A stretch of 40,569 nucleotides of DNA from Candidatus Komeilibacteria bacterium RIFCSPHIGHO2_01_FULL_52_14. Its GTDB lineage: Bacteria; Patescibacteriota; Patescibacteriia; UBA1558; 2-01-FULL-52-15. Position 1 is the stretch's first letter; each line of letters starts with the position of its first letter. Below, in pieces: positions 27,033-36,061 of this stretch. The translations under genes were made by a program, and so were the position numbers. The notes under the pieces were generated by a model, which did not search any database, was not told where the DNA came from, and saw only the letters and a program-made list of their open reading frames with translations. The stretch lies in the NCBI GenBank assembly GCA_001818365.1, contig MHKK01000022.1, forward strand, positions 5,636 through 46,204. Reading direction: 5' to 3'.

Positions 27033-28625
27033 ATGATGAATCGACGCTTTTTTTTCTTCATCATCGGCGCATTTGCAGCCATCCTCTTTTTTGCAGGACG
27101 GCCGGCACTCGCCGATGAGCTTACCCGCGTCCGTTATGCGGGTTCGTTTCTGAGACAGGATTACCAGGGCCGGCTTTTCTACTGGTATGTGGATCCGGTT
27201 ACGCAAAAGCGATTCGCGCTGAGCGATACGAACGCGTTCGCCCGCCTGTTGCGTATTCACTCGGTCGGCATAACCACGCGGAATTTGAACAAGATCCCCG
27301 ATGCGACCGGGTCAACAGCGAAATCGGATGCTGCGCTTATTCAGCGGATGCGCGGATATCTTCTGCTGCAGGTTGACGGTCACGGTAAGACATGGTACGT
27401 CAATCCGCTCAATGACCGACGGTACGCGCTGGAACCGACCGACGCCGGTTTTGACGTCATGAAAACCCTTGCGCTCGATATGCGCGATGATCGTCTCGGT
27501 GACATCCCCGTGACGCTGGAGAACGGATTCAATCTGATGAGTTTCGGCCAGACCTCTGCGGAAGACGCCGATCTGGTTAATGATCAGACCTATGACACCA
27601 TGCTGAACCTCCTGTCGCAATTTCATTTGCACAACGATACATTCTCCCGTCAGGATCTGTTCTACGCATCGTTAACTGGCATGGCTGCGGGTACTCATGA
27701 TCCGTACACGGAGTTCTATACCCCGAAACAGAACCAAAGGCAGAAAGCCGTATTTCAGGGTGATTCGAGTACCATCGAAGGCATTGGCGCGTACATCCAA
27801 TCAAAGGACAAGAGCATTTACGTCGTTTCCGTTATCAGCGGAAGTCCAGCTGAGCAGGCCGGGCTGTTGCCGAAAGATCAGATACTTGCCATCGACGGCC
27901 AGTCGACCGACGGCGTCTCGGTGGACTTCGCGGTTTCTCTGATCAGAGGAGCCGCCAATACGACGGTGCGCCTGTCGATATACCGGCCTTCAAGCGGCGT
28001 TACCCAGGAGTATGTCGTAACGCGGAGGCGCATCGACATCCCGACGGTGGACGCAAGTGTGCTCGATAACTCGATCGCATATCTTAAATTTTCGCTCTTC
28101 AGTGCCGATCTACCAGGTAAATTCAGTGACGCACTGGCGAAGGTTGTGAGTTCCAATACGCAAGGTGTCATCGTCGATCTGCGGAACAATCCGGGCGGCT
28201 TGACGCAATCGGCGGCCCTGGTGGCCGATCTGTGGCTGACGAGCGATCAGGTCATTTATACGGCGCGCGAACGGGGAACGAACACCAGGTACGTCGCATC
28301 CGACGGAAGACAGGTCCCTTTGGTACCGACCGTACTTTTGGTGAACGAAGAAACGGCGTCGGCCGGAGAAATTTTAGCATCGGCACTGCACGAGTATCAC
28401 GCCGCGACGATCATCGGAGCGAGGACCTACGGCAAGGGCACCGGCCAGACGCTTGAAACGTTCGAAGACGGCTCCGGCCTTAAGTTTACGACGTTCGAAT
28501 GGCTGCCGCCGGACGGACAGAGCATTGACGGAAAAGGAATAACGCCGGATATCGCGGTCCAGGACACCGGATCCGGCGACTCGCAGCTTGATCGTGCAAA
28601 GCAGTTTATCCGTTTTGGTTTCTGA
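27033..28625 (+). CDS. S41 family C-terminal processing peptidase (CtpA-like) with PDZ and N-terminal tandem W-Y-V-x-P domain
   Basis: PDZ IGAYIQSKDKSIYVVSVISGSPAEQAGLLPKDQILAIDG; catalytic VNEETASAGEILASALHEY and GARTYGKGTGQ. Confidence 0.92.
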   Translation: MMNRRFFFFIIGAFAAILFFAGRPALADELTRVRYAGSFLRQDYQGRLFYWYVDPVTQKRFALSDTNAFARLLRIHSVGITTRNLNKIPDATGSTAKSDAALIQRMRGYLLLQVDGHGKTWYVNPLNDRRYALEPTDAGFDVMKTLALDMRDDRLGDIPVTLENGFNLMSFGQTSAEDADLVNDQTYDTMLNLLSQFHLHNDTFSRQDLFYASLTGMAAGTHDPYTEFYTPKQNQRQKAVFQGDSSTIEGIGAYIQSKDKSIYVVSVISGSPAEQAGLLPKDQILAIDGQSTDGVSVDFAVSLIRGAANTTVRLSIYRPSSGVTQEYVVTRRRIDIPTVDASVLDNSIAYLKFSLFSADLPGKFSDALAKVVSSNTQGVIVDLRNNPGGLTQSAALVADLWLTSDQVIYTARERGTNTRYVASDGRQVPLVPTVLLVNEETASAGEILASALHEYHAATIIGARTYGKGTGQTLETFEDGSGLKFTTFEWLPPDGQSIDGKGITPDIAVQDTGSGDSQLDRAKQFIRFGF

Positions 28626-28627
28626 CC

Positions 28628-29941
28628 ATGAAAGTAGCGGTTATCGGTACCGGATACGTCGGTTTAACGGTCGGAGCATGTTTTGCCGAAACCGGGCACG
28701 AGGTCATCTGCGTCGATATTGACGATCGGAAGATCAAGGGTCTGAAAAGAGGAAAGTTGCCGATCTATGAGCCGGGGCTTGGCGACCTTGTCGAGCGTAA
28801 TACACGGGAAAAGCGCCTTTCATTCGGCACGGATACCGGGGACGCGATCGAATGGGCCGATGTCGTATTTTCCGCCGTCGGTACCCCACCCGACAAGGAT
28901 CATCGCGCGGATGTTACGGCGATCAAGGACGTTGCCCGGCAGTTCGGGGCGCACTTGAACGGCTATAAAATATTTGTGAATAAATCGACGGTACCGGTCG
29001 GCACCGGAGCCGTCTGTCGGGAGTTGATTGCGACTGAAGTGCGCAAGCGTAACGCTCAGCATGAATTTGACGTGATCTCAAATCCGGAATTCCTGCGCGA
29101 GGGTGTTGCGGTGGCGGACAGTTTGAAGCCGGATCGTATCGTCATCGGTGCCACGTCGGATCGGGCCGTGCAGGTCATGAAAAAATTATATCTTCCGATC
29201 ATTGAGAAAGGATCGTTGTTCTTTGTGACCGATAGTGCAAGCGCCGAGATCATCAAGTACGCGTCAAATGCGCTTCTTGCAACAAAAATATCCTTCATGA
29301 ACGAGATCGCCCAGCTCTGCGAACGCGTCGGAGCTGACATCACCGCGGTCGAAAGGGGAGTGGGACTCGATAATCGCATCGGGCGCAGGTTTTTGCATGC
29401 GGGCATCGGTTTTGGCGGCAGCTGCTTTCCGAAGGACGTCGATGCATTGGCGCAGACGGGAAGGGATAACGGGTACGAGTTTCGCATTGTGCGGGCCGTG
29501 CAGGAGGTGAATGAGCGTCAGAAAGTGCATCTCTACGAAAAACTGGTGCAACATATCCCCGCCATTGACGGCAGCGTCGTTGCTGTTTGGGGCCTTGCAT
29601 TCAAGCCGAAGACCGACGACATGCGGGAAGCGCCTTCGATCGGCATCATACAAAAATTGCTCAAAGCAGGGGCGCGGGTGCAGGTTTTTGATCCGGCCGC
29701 CATGGACGTTGCAAAAAAACACTATTTCCCCAAAATTCGATACGCAAAAAATCCCATGGAAGCTGTTGTGGGTGCCGACGCGCTGCTGCTTTTGACGGAT
29801 TGGGACGAGTTCCGGGGCGTCGATTTCGTCGAAGTGAAGAAGCGCATGCGGGGAACCCTCATCGGCGACGGTCGCAATATCTGGCAACCTGAAGAGGTAC
29901 GTGCAGCCGGATTGGTATATTTTTCGATTGGGAGGCCCTAG
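28628..29941 (+). CDS. ugd: UDP-glucose/GDP-mannose dehydrogenase family (UDP-glucose 6-dehydrogenase)
   Basis: MKVAVIGTGYVGLTVGACFAETGHEV; GFGGSCFPKDVDAL; GLAFKPKTDDMREAPS. Confidence 0.93.
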   Translation: MKVAVIGTGYVGLTVGACFAETGHEVICVDIDDRKIKGLKRGKLPIYEPGLGDLVERNTREKRLSFGTDTGDAIEWADVVFSAVGTPPDKDHRADVTAIKDVARQFGAHLNGYKIFVNKSTVPVGTGAVCRELIATEVRKRNAQHEFDVISNPEFLREGVAVADSLKPDRIVIGATSDRAVQVMKKLYLPIIEKGSLFFVTDSASAEIIKYASNALLATKISFMNEIAQLCERVGADITAVERGVGLDNRIGRRFLHAGIGFGGSCFPKDVDALAQTGRDNGYEFRIVRAVQEVNERQKVHLYEKLVQHIPAIDGSVVAVWGLAFKPKTDDMREAPSIGIIQKLLKAGARVQVFDPAAMDVAKKHYFPKIRYAKNPMEAVVGADALLLLTDWDEFRGVDFVEVKKRMRGTLIGDGRNIWQPEEVRAAGLVYFSIGRP

Positions 29942-30014
29942 CACGGTTCGTCTGTAGCGACGAGCAAATTCATGTTATACTTAGCGGGTATTTTTATAAT
30001 GGTAACAAATTCTT

Positions 30015-32909
30015 ATGGATCAACAACCCATGCCAGTGCCCGGTCGTGAGCCGGTACCGATTATGCCGACGCCGGCGCAACAGCCGGTGCAGTCGTCAAA
30101 GATTACGGCCATGCCCGAACAAACATGGACGGGGGAGCAGGGGAGAGGGGGCATAGGCAAGAAACTTCTTATCATCGGTGCGGTGATTATCCTCGCAGGA
30201 GCCGGGTATGCGGCTGCAGCGTATTTTACGAAACTCTGGCCGTTTCAAACTTCCGGATTCATCGACAAACAGCTTGTATTTGCAGGGCTCTTTGGAAAAA
30301 TACAGGAGATCAATTCCGCAACGTACGCTTCGACGCTCAGCGTGAAGGCCGATGCACGGGAAGCGGGAGCAACACCTTTGACGCTATCCAGCTTTCCGGA
30401 ATTTCAGGCCGAGGAGCAGATGTACGAGCGTGATGCAAACAGATTTCGCGATGTCAACCGCATCCAGGGGGAATTACGTACCTACCGCGACCGCTATAGT
30501 TCGTATCCGGCCCGGTTGGCGGATATCGCCGCACTCGGCATGCTGAGCGTCGCCGAGTATACGTATGTGCCTGATACGCCACGGCAGCAGTATGCGCTCA
30601 CGGTAACGTTTGAAACCGACGAGGCGCTCAAAGCAGCGCAACTTACCGGAAATAAGAACGCAACAAGCACGACGGGAAAAACGGTCACGTTTACCGCCGG
30701 CAGCGGCACTTATTTTTATTTTTCGGCAAAACCGCCGCGCCCGAACTGGGTGAGTTTTTTCGAACAGGGAGAAGCGACCAATTACTTCGACTTTCTTCCT
30801 GCCGATTTTGCCGTTCAGGTGAACGTCGGGGGAACGTCCCAGCGCAATGCCGATGCCAAAGCCGATGCGAGCTTCACCCTGGGAGGGGGTGTTGCTTTCG
30901 GAGATTTTACTGCCGCTGCCAACGTTGAGGTCCGCAAGAAAGGAGATGTGTGGTATGGGATCATTACCAAATTCCCGTCCCTCTTTTTTATGGATCTGGC
31001 CAGTATCAAGAATACATGGGTGCAGATAACGCGTGAGGATCTGCTGTCGTATGGGCAACTGCCGGAGATCGCTTCGTTCGTGGGCGACAAACAGGAGAAG
31101 AACAGGAACGCGCTTGAGCAGATCCAGACCATATTCAAGAGCATGGGTGATGAGAAGGTTTTGGTTCCTGATTTTTCATTACCCGACGAAGTGGTCGCCG
31201 AAGTTCCGATGTATGCATATGCGGTGTCCTACGATGAGAATAGGGTCGTGGGGTGGTATGAGAAACTCTCGGGAGAGCTGAAGAATAAGTACGGAGACGA
31301 TGCGCTCATCAAGCTCGACGAGACATCGTTGAAATACATGAAGACCGCGTCGTTCCAGCAGTTCCTGTCGTACATTAAGAATAATACGGTTTTTAAGATC
31401 CTCGTCGATAAAAAAACGGGATATCCGTCGCAATTCTCGTACCGGTTCCGTCTTGTACCGGCCGCAAACGTCGCCAAATTCAAGGATAAGCAAGTTACCG
31501 TGGAGGTAGTGACAAACCTCACGGATGTGAATCAGCCGGTCGTTGTCGAAGCGCCGAAGGATTTTATGACGTTCGAGGAGGCGCAGGTTGCACTGACCGG
31601 CGTAACACCGGAGCTCTATCGCTTCAATACGCAAGTCAGCCGCATCGCCGCGATCCGGCAGGCGCTTTCTTACTATTACAATTATACGGGTATCTATCCT
31701 GCGACGCTTGATGATCTGACGAAAAAGAGGGGCGAGGTAACCAAGAAAACAACATTCATGCGGTCTCTTTGGAACGGATACATCGCATTCGGTGATTCCG
31801 TTCAGAAACTCTTCGGACTGAGGAAAGCCCAAGCACAGGTATCCCTTGATTTCCCGAACAGCTTCGATAATTATTGGGATTTGCACCCGGAGATCCCGTT
31901 CATTGTCTCGGTACCAAAGGATATCTATTCCGGAAACCCATATGAGTATGCGCAGTCCGGCACGGGCGATTATACGCTTCGCTACACGATGCATCTTCCA
32001 AAACGCATCACGAATGATGACCCTGAATCCGCGCGAGCGAGGAGTGGGCCTGACATGGACAACGTATTGCTTTATGTTGAGGGTCAAAATACGGCGAATG
32101 CAAAAACACTTTCGGTTGAAGGTTCCGCGTCGCTCAAAGTTGATACGGATAGTGACGGTTTGCCCGATACGGCAGAGGCGTACTATGGTTCGGATGCGCG
32201 TGCCGCGGATACCGATCATGACGGTTATTCCGATCTCGAGGAGGCAAAGAACGGGTATGACCCGGCAGGACCCGGACAGCTGCCCTATAACGACAGGTGG
32301 TCTTCGCAGCTTCAGCCGCCGACGGTTCAGCAGCCGAATGCGAGCACATACACGCCGCCGATTCCCACTGAGAGCAATGCTTTGAAGATTCGCGCAGTAA
32401 CTACGAGCGATCACATCCGGGGCACCCAGTCGGCACAGGTTACGCTTATCCAATACAGCGATTTTCAGTGCCCTTTCTGTACCCGTTTCAAGACGACGCT
32501 CGATCAGGTTTTGAAGGACTATGCAGGCAAAGTCCGGCTTGTATATCGGCATTTTCCTTTACGCTCAATTCATCCGCTGGCGCAAAAGGCAGCCGAGGCA
32601 TCCGAATGCGCGGCAGACCAAGGAAAATTTTGGGATATGCACGACGAGCTTTTTGCCCTTAATGATGGCGGTAGTTTGACTCTCGATGCCATCAAAAAAA
32701 CAGCAGGCGATCTTAAGCTCGATACCACGAAGTTCAATGCCTGCCTTGACGGAGGGACGAAAGCGGCAATCGTCGAAGTGGATTATCAGGACGGACTTGC
32801 AGGGGGCGTAAACGGAACACCGGCGACATTCATTAACGGTCAGTATGTTGCCGGCGCGTTGCCATACGAGCAGATAAAGATGGTTATCGATCAACAACTG
32901 GAGCTATGA
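30015..32909 (+). CDS. Membrane-anchored multidomain protein: Pro/Gln-rich cytoplasmic tail, TM, pilin-like segments, TSP3-like Ca-binding repeat, C-terminal DsbA-like thioredoxin fold
   Basis: TM KKLLIIGAVIILAGAGYAAAAYF; DTDSDGLPDTAEAYYGSDARAADTDHDGYSDLEEAKNGYDP; DFQCPFCTRFKTTLDQVLKDYAGKVRLVYRHFPL; GTPATFINGQYVAG. Confidence 0.88.
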   Translation: MDQQPMPVPGREPVPIMPTPAQQPVQSSKITAMPEQTWTGEQGRGGIGKKLLIIGAVIILAGAGYAAAAYFTKLWPFQTSGFIDKQLVFAGLFGKIQEINSATYASTLSVKADAREAGATPLTLSSFPEFQAEEQMYERDANRFRDVNRIQGELRTYRDRYSSYPARLADIAALGMLSVAEYTYVPDTPRQQYALTVTFETDEALKAAQLTGNKNATSTTGKTVTFTAGSGTYFYFSAKPPRPNWVSFFEQGEATNYFDFLPADFAVQVNVGGTSQRNADAKADASFTLGGGVAFGDFTAAANVEVRKKGDVWYGIITKFPSLFFMDLASIKNTWVQITREDLLSYGQLPEIASFVGDKQEKNRNALEQIQTIFKSMGDEKVLVPDFSLPDEVVAEVPMYAYAVSYDENRVVGWYEKLSGELKNKYGDDALIKLDETSLKYMKTASFQQFLSYIKNNTVFKILVDKKTGYPSQFSYRFRLVPAANVAKFKDKQVTVEVVTNLTDVNQPVVVEAPKDFMTFEEAQVALTGVTPELYRFNTQVSRIAAIRQALSYYYNYTGIYPATLDDLTKKRGEVTKKTTFMRSLWNGYIAFGDSVQKLFGLRKAQAQVSLDFPNSFDNYWDLHPEIPFIVSVPKDIYSGNPYEYAQSGTGDYTLRYTMHLPKRITNDDPESARARSGPDMDNVLLYVEGQNTANAKTLSVEGSASLKVDTDSDGLPDTAEAYYGSDARAADTDHDGYSDLEEAKNGYDPAGPGQLPYNDRWSSQLQPPTVQQPNASTYTPPIPTESNALKIRAVTTSDHIRGTQSAQVTLIQYSDFQCPFCTRFKTTLDQVLKDYAGKVRLVYRHFPLRSIHPLAQKAAEASECAADQGKFWDMHDELFALNDGGSLTLDAIKKTAGDLKLDTTKFNACLDGGTKAAIVEVDYQDGLAGGVNGTPATFINGQYVAGALPYEQIKMVIDQQLEL

Positions 32910-33025
32910 TGATGCGGCGGCGTAAGCTGCCCGAAGAAGTAGGGGAGTCCGAGCGTTTGCATTTATCCTGTTTTTTGCTTATCATATAACTGAGTATAAT
33001 ATCCCAAACACTCGGTTTAAGACCT

Positions 33026-34000
33026 ATGAAAAAGCAGGTTAGCGAAAAAGCCCGGGCAGACACCCCTCTCCCCAAAAAGGAGACATTTCTGCGTTTTCTG
33101 CAGAGCAACAACTATTCCGACGAAACGCTGCAGAATTACGAGCGCGACCTCACATCGTTCGAAAACTTTCTGCTGTATCAAAAAACGAGGTTCGAAGGCA
33201 TCATGAAGTCCACTATCGAGGATTACAAGGCCTACCTCTTCTCTATCAACCGCAAGACCGCGAAAGGGGCCAGAGCCATGCAGCGCCTTTCCAGCTTTTC
33301 GGTGAACCGGATGCTTTCTTCGCTGCGTAATTATCTGAAATTCATGATAGACATGGATGAGTTCGTTCCAATCCCGCCGGAGGCCATTAAACTCGTCAGA
33401 ACCGAAAAAAAGCATCCTCGCGTTGCCGAATTCGTGGATCTGGTCAGATTGATAGAATCGCCCGAAAAGCTCGAAAAAAATAAATTCACCGGATGGCGGA
33501 ACCGCGCGATGCTCGAGATGTTGTTTGCAACGGGCATGCGTATCTCGGAGCTCGTCAATTTGCGAAAGGATCAGATCGATTATTCGCACGGCAAGATATT
33601 TATCAGAGGCAAGGGTAAAAAAGAACGGTTCGTGTATCTGACCGAACGGGCTTTACAGCAGCTCGACCGGTATATGAAGGAACGCGGTGAGGACCGACTC
33701 CCCCACTTGTTTATTCCGGCGCGGGGCAGAAATACCGGTAGCATGTTTAAAGGTATTTCGCCGAACTATTTGCAGTCAAAGATAAAAGAATATCGCGAGC
33801 TTTTGAATATCAACGTGCCGACAAGCGCGCATTCGTTGCGGCACGGTTTTGCGACCTATCTTGCCGAATCAGGGGCAAACCCGGCCGCCATTCAGGTTCT
33901 CCTTGGCCATGAGTCGCTCGATACGACGACTCGGTATGTGCATGCGTCCGACCGGTATGCGGCTAAAGAACATCGCAAGTTTCATCCGCTGAAGAAGTGA
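33026..34000 (+). CDS. Tyrosine recombinase (XerC/XerD-like)
   Basis: Catalytic residues in ATGMRISELVNLR, GKGKKERFV, HSLRHGFATYL, LGHESLDTTTRYVH. Confidence 0.92.
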   Translation: MKKQVSEKARADTPLPKKETFLRFLQSNNYSDETLQNYERDLTSFENFLLYQKTRFEGIMKSTIEDYKAYLFSINRKTAKGARAMQRLSSFSVNRMLSSLRNYLKFMIDMDEFVPIPPEAIKLVRTEKKHPRVAEFVDLVRLIESPEKLEKNKFTGWRNRAMLEMLFATGMRISELVNLRKDQIDYSHGKIFIRGKGKKERFVYLTERALQQLDRYMKERGEDRLPHLFIPARGRNTGSMFKGISPNYLQSKIKEYRELLNINVPTSAHSLRHGFATYLAESGANPAAIQVLLGHESLDTTTRYVHASDRYAAKEHRKFHPLKK

Positions 34001-34041
34001 GCGGCCTCTGTTTTACCGGGTGAGCGCTCATCAGTGTATTG

Positions 34042-34590
34042 TTAGTCGGCAATACCTGGAGGGCAATCAGCCGGAAGCCCCGGTTCGTCCGGTGGTAAAT
34101 TGTACGGGTTACTCGGGCACGGAAGCGGCTCAGGATAAAACATATGGCAGTGCTGTGTCCCAACTGCACGCGCGAAAGGTTCAGGCGGACATACTATTGG
34201 TGCACCCTCGCTGTAAATACCGAAATACGCAATCTGCCCGCATGCTCCTCCGGTCGTTTTTTTGAATGTTCTGAATTCGTAGGTGGTCGCCCAGCTCGCG
34301 TTTATAGGATCCTTAGGATTCGTTTTTAAGTATCCTCTGTCCACTAGAAACTGCATAAAGGTACCCGGTGTCTGGAACGAAGCCTGCAGCGACGTGCACG
34401 GAAAGCTTCCATCAGTAGTATGAATATCAATAAGAGCAGATAGAATGTTGCGTGCTGCGGCGGTGCGTTGTATGTCCCGAGCTTTCACCCGCGCGGCTCT
34501 AAGATTGACCAGTATAATTGTTGAGAGAAAACCAATAATAGCAATAATGACAAGCAACTCAACTAACGTAAAACCACCTGCTCGTTTCAT
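34042..34590 (-). CDS. Type IV pilin / PulG-like pseudopilin
   Basis: MKRAGGFTLVELLVIIAIIGFLSTIILVNL class III prepilin signal; Pro-rich C-terminus. Confidence 0.9.
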   Translation of the reverse strand: MKRAGGFTLVELLVIIAIIGFLSTIILVNLRAARVKARDIQRTAAARNILSALIDIHTTDGSFPCTSLQASFQTPGTFMQFLVDRGYLKTNPKDPINASWATTYEFRTFKKTTGGACGQIAYFGIYSEGAPIVCPPEPFARAVGTQHCHMFYPEPLPCPSNPYNLPPDEPGLPADCPPGIAD

Positions 34591-34662
34591 TAATTCAGTA
34601 TACTACTAAATTAACTATTGAGCTGTCTCCCCTCGGTCACCGCTGGCCTGGTCCTTAGTGAT

Positions 34663-34694
34663 TAAAAAAGAAAAGAGACCCGTTTCCGGGTCTC
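34663..34694 (-). terminator. Rho-independent terminator of the 34718-35080 gene
   Basis: Minus strand: gagaccc-ggaaac-gggtctc-ttttctttttt. Confidence 0.88.
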
Positions 34695-34717
34695 CTGTAT
34701 CTCTCCTTTGCCGATCA

Positions 34718-35080
34718 CTACTCCTCTATCGGCCAGGCGTTGGCCTTGCGCATGATGCGTTCGATCTGGGACGTCGTGTGCACCGACTCCGGCACCGATT
34801 CATCACTCCGACTGTACAGAGCGAGAAAGACCCAGGTGCCTCCATCGTTCGTGCCCCGCACGCAACACTGTGCTCGTTCGACGAGCGTCGTGCTGTACGG
34901 CATCCGATATTCCTGGACCGGCAGCTCACTCTCCGGGTTCAGCAGCAGATGCAAGTCGTTCCGCCTACTCGGTGTCGCGTCGCGGATGTGCTGGAGCGCC
35001 CAACTGTTGAGGCCCACGATTGTGATCTGCGGGCCTGGCCTCGAGCCGAGATGCATGGGAGCATCCGTCATTGTCTGCAT
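34718..35080 (-). CDS. Hypothetical protein, 120 aa
   Basis: SD-like aaggag upstream of the start, full ORF, intrinsic terminator directly downstream. Confidence 0.65.
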   Translation of the reverse strand: MQTMTDAPMHLGSRPGPQITIVGLNSWALQHIRDATPSRRNDLHLLLNPESELPVQEYRMPYSTTLVERAQCCVRGTNDGGTWVFLALYSRSDESVPESVHTTSQIERIMRKANAWPIEE

Positions 35081-35192
35081 GGGTAGCTCTCTCTCCTTGA
35101 AAGGGGAATAGCGTTCAATGCATGTAGAGGGCCTGTAATGAACAATCGGAGCAGTTTAGACCCTGCATGGCAAAGTGTCAATATGGTGTCGA

Positions 35193-35223
35193 GGAAACAA
35201 AAAACTCTCCCTTGCCGGAGAGT
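35193..35223 (-). terminator. Rho-independent terminator
   Basis: Minus strand: actctcc-ggcaa-gggagagt-tttttgttt. Confidence 0.85.
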
Positions 35224-35227
35224 GATT

Positions 35228-35397
35228 GCAGTCTCATGCCCTTCGACTTCGCTCAAGGCACTCGATTCGCTGATCACGGTCGAAGGTCGAGGTGTAACAC
35301 CGAGACCGTAGACCACGAGTGAGCCCTAGGCGAGAGCCGAGGGCGAATCGAGTGGTGGGAACAGGCGAGCTGTCAGCTCGAATGCTCGCCTGTTCCC
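35228..35397. repeat. Cluster of hairpin repeats
   Basis: tgccct-tcgacttcgctca-aggca; cactcgattcgc (35259-35270) / gcgaatcgagtg (35343-35354); gggaacaggcgag (35357-35369) / ctcgcctgttccc (35385-35397). Confidence 0.75.
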
Positions 35398-35541
35398 TGT
35401 ATGAAGTCGGACGTTTCTCCAAAGGTCCCTCCGTGGTTTCTCTGGTTTGTGCTGCTCGTGCAGTCGCCCCGGCTGAATTGCCAGGGCCGCATCCGACCTC
35501 ACTTTGAACTTAGCACCGGCGAAATAGTTGTCAAGCAGTAT

Positions 35542-35672
35542 GTCATCGCGAGGTCCAATTCCGCTAGCAGGCGGATATTGGACCGTGGCGATCCCGCCGA
35601 GTAGTCGACTAACCAGCGAGATTGCCGCGTCGTCGCCCTGACTGAAGCGTCGTGGCTTCTCCTCGCAATGAC
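35542..35672. mobile_element. MITE-like element, copy 1
   Basis: gtcatcgcgag ... ctcgcaatgac terminal inverted repeats (one mismatch), internal hairpins. Confidence 0.65.
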
Positions 35673-35680
35673 GGTATAGA

Positions 35681-35712
35681 AAAAACCAGCGGTAGAGCGA
35701 GTCCGCTGGTTG
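35681..35712 (-). terminator. Rho-independent terminator downstream of the 35743-35958 gene
   Basis: Minus strand: aaccagcg-gactcgctctac-cgctggtt-tttt. Confidence 0.85.
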
Positions 35713-35742
35713 TCGAGCGCTGCCCTCCTGCTGCGGTTGCAG

Positions 35743-35958
35743 CTAGTCGGTGACGGTTCTGATGGTCCGCTTGCCCTTATCGGTGTCGATGGACACCGTT
35801 CCCTCCTCCGCATGGGCGACCTTGATGTGGTTCGCCACGATCTGTCCGATGGTGTCGCCGTCAAGGATCGGCATCTCTTTGACAGAGGCATCCTGGATCT
35901 CGGAGTCGAGAGCCCTTTCCCGTCCCCGTTGACGCTCGTCGGTGAACCGTTTCTTCAC
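35743..35958 (-). CDS. Hypothetical protein, 71 aa, GTG start
   Basis: Strong SD aaaggagg upstream of GTG at 35958; terminator downstream. Confidence 0.65.
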   Translation of the reverse strand: MKKRFTDERQRGRERALDSEIQDASVKEMPILDGDTIGQIVANHIKVAHAEEGTVSIDTDKGKRTIRTVTD

Positions 35959-36061
35959 TGCCCCTCCTTTCGTGGTGGGCGTGCGGTTTGGTGTACGTTG
36001 ATTAATAATCTAACAGTTATTTTTGAAATAGGCAATGTGTATTGAAAGCCCACCCGGCACT

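Noticed and set aside
31179-32552. 457-aa minus-strand ORF
   Set aside because: Antisense to the well-supported 964-aa TSP3/DsbA fusion; Arg/Ile-rich with no recognisable motif; likely a shadow ORF.
34000-34045. dif site next to the Xer recombinase
   Set aside because: No 11-6-11 dif-like palindrome recognisable.
35193-35740. CRISPR array in the repeat-rich intergenic region
   Set aside because: The repeats are individual hairpins of different sequence, without regular spacers or cas genes.
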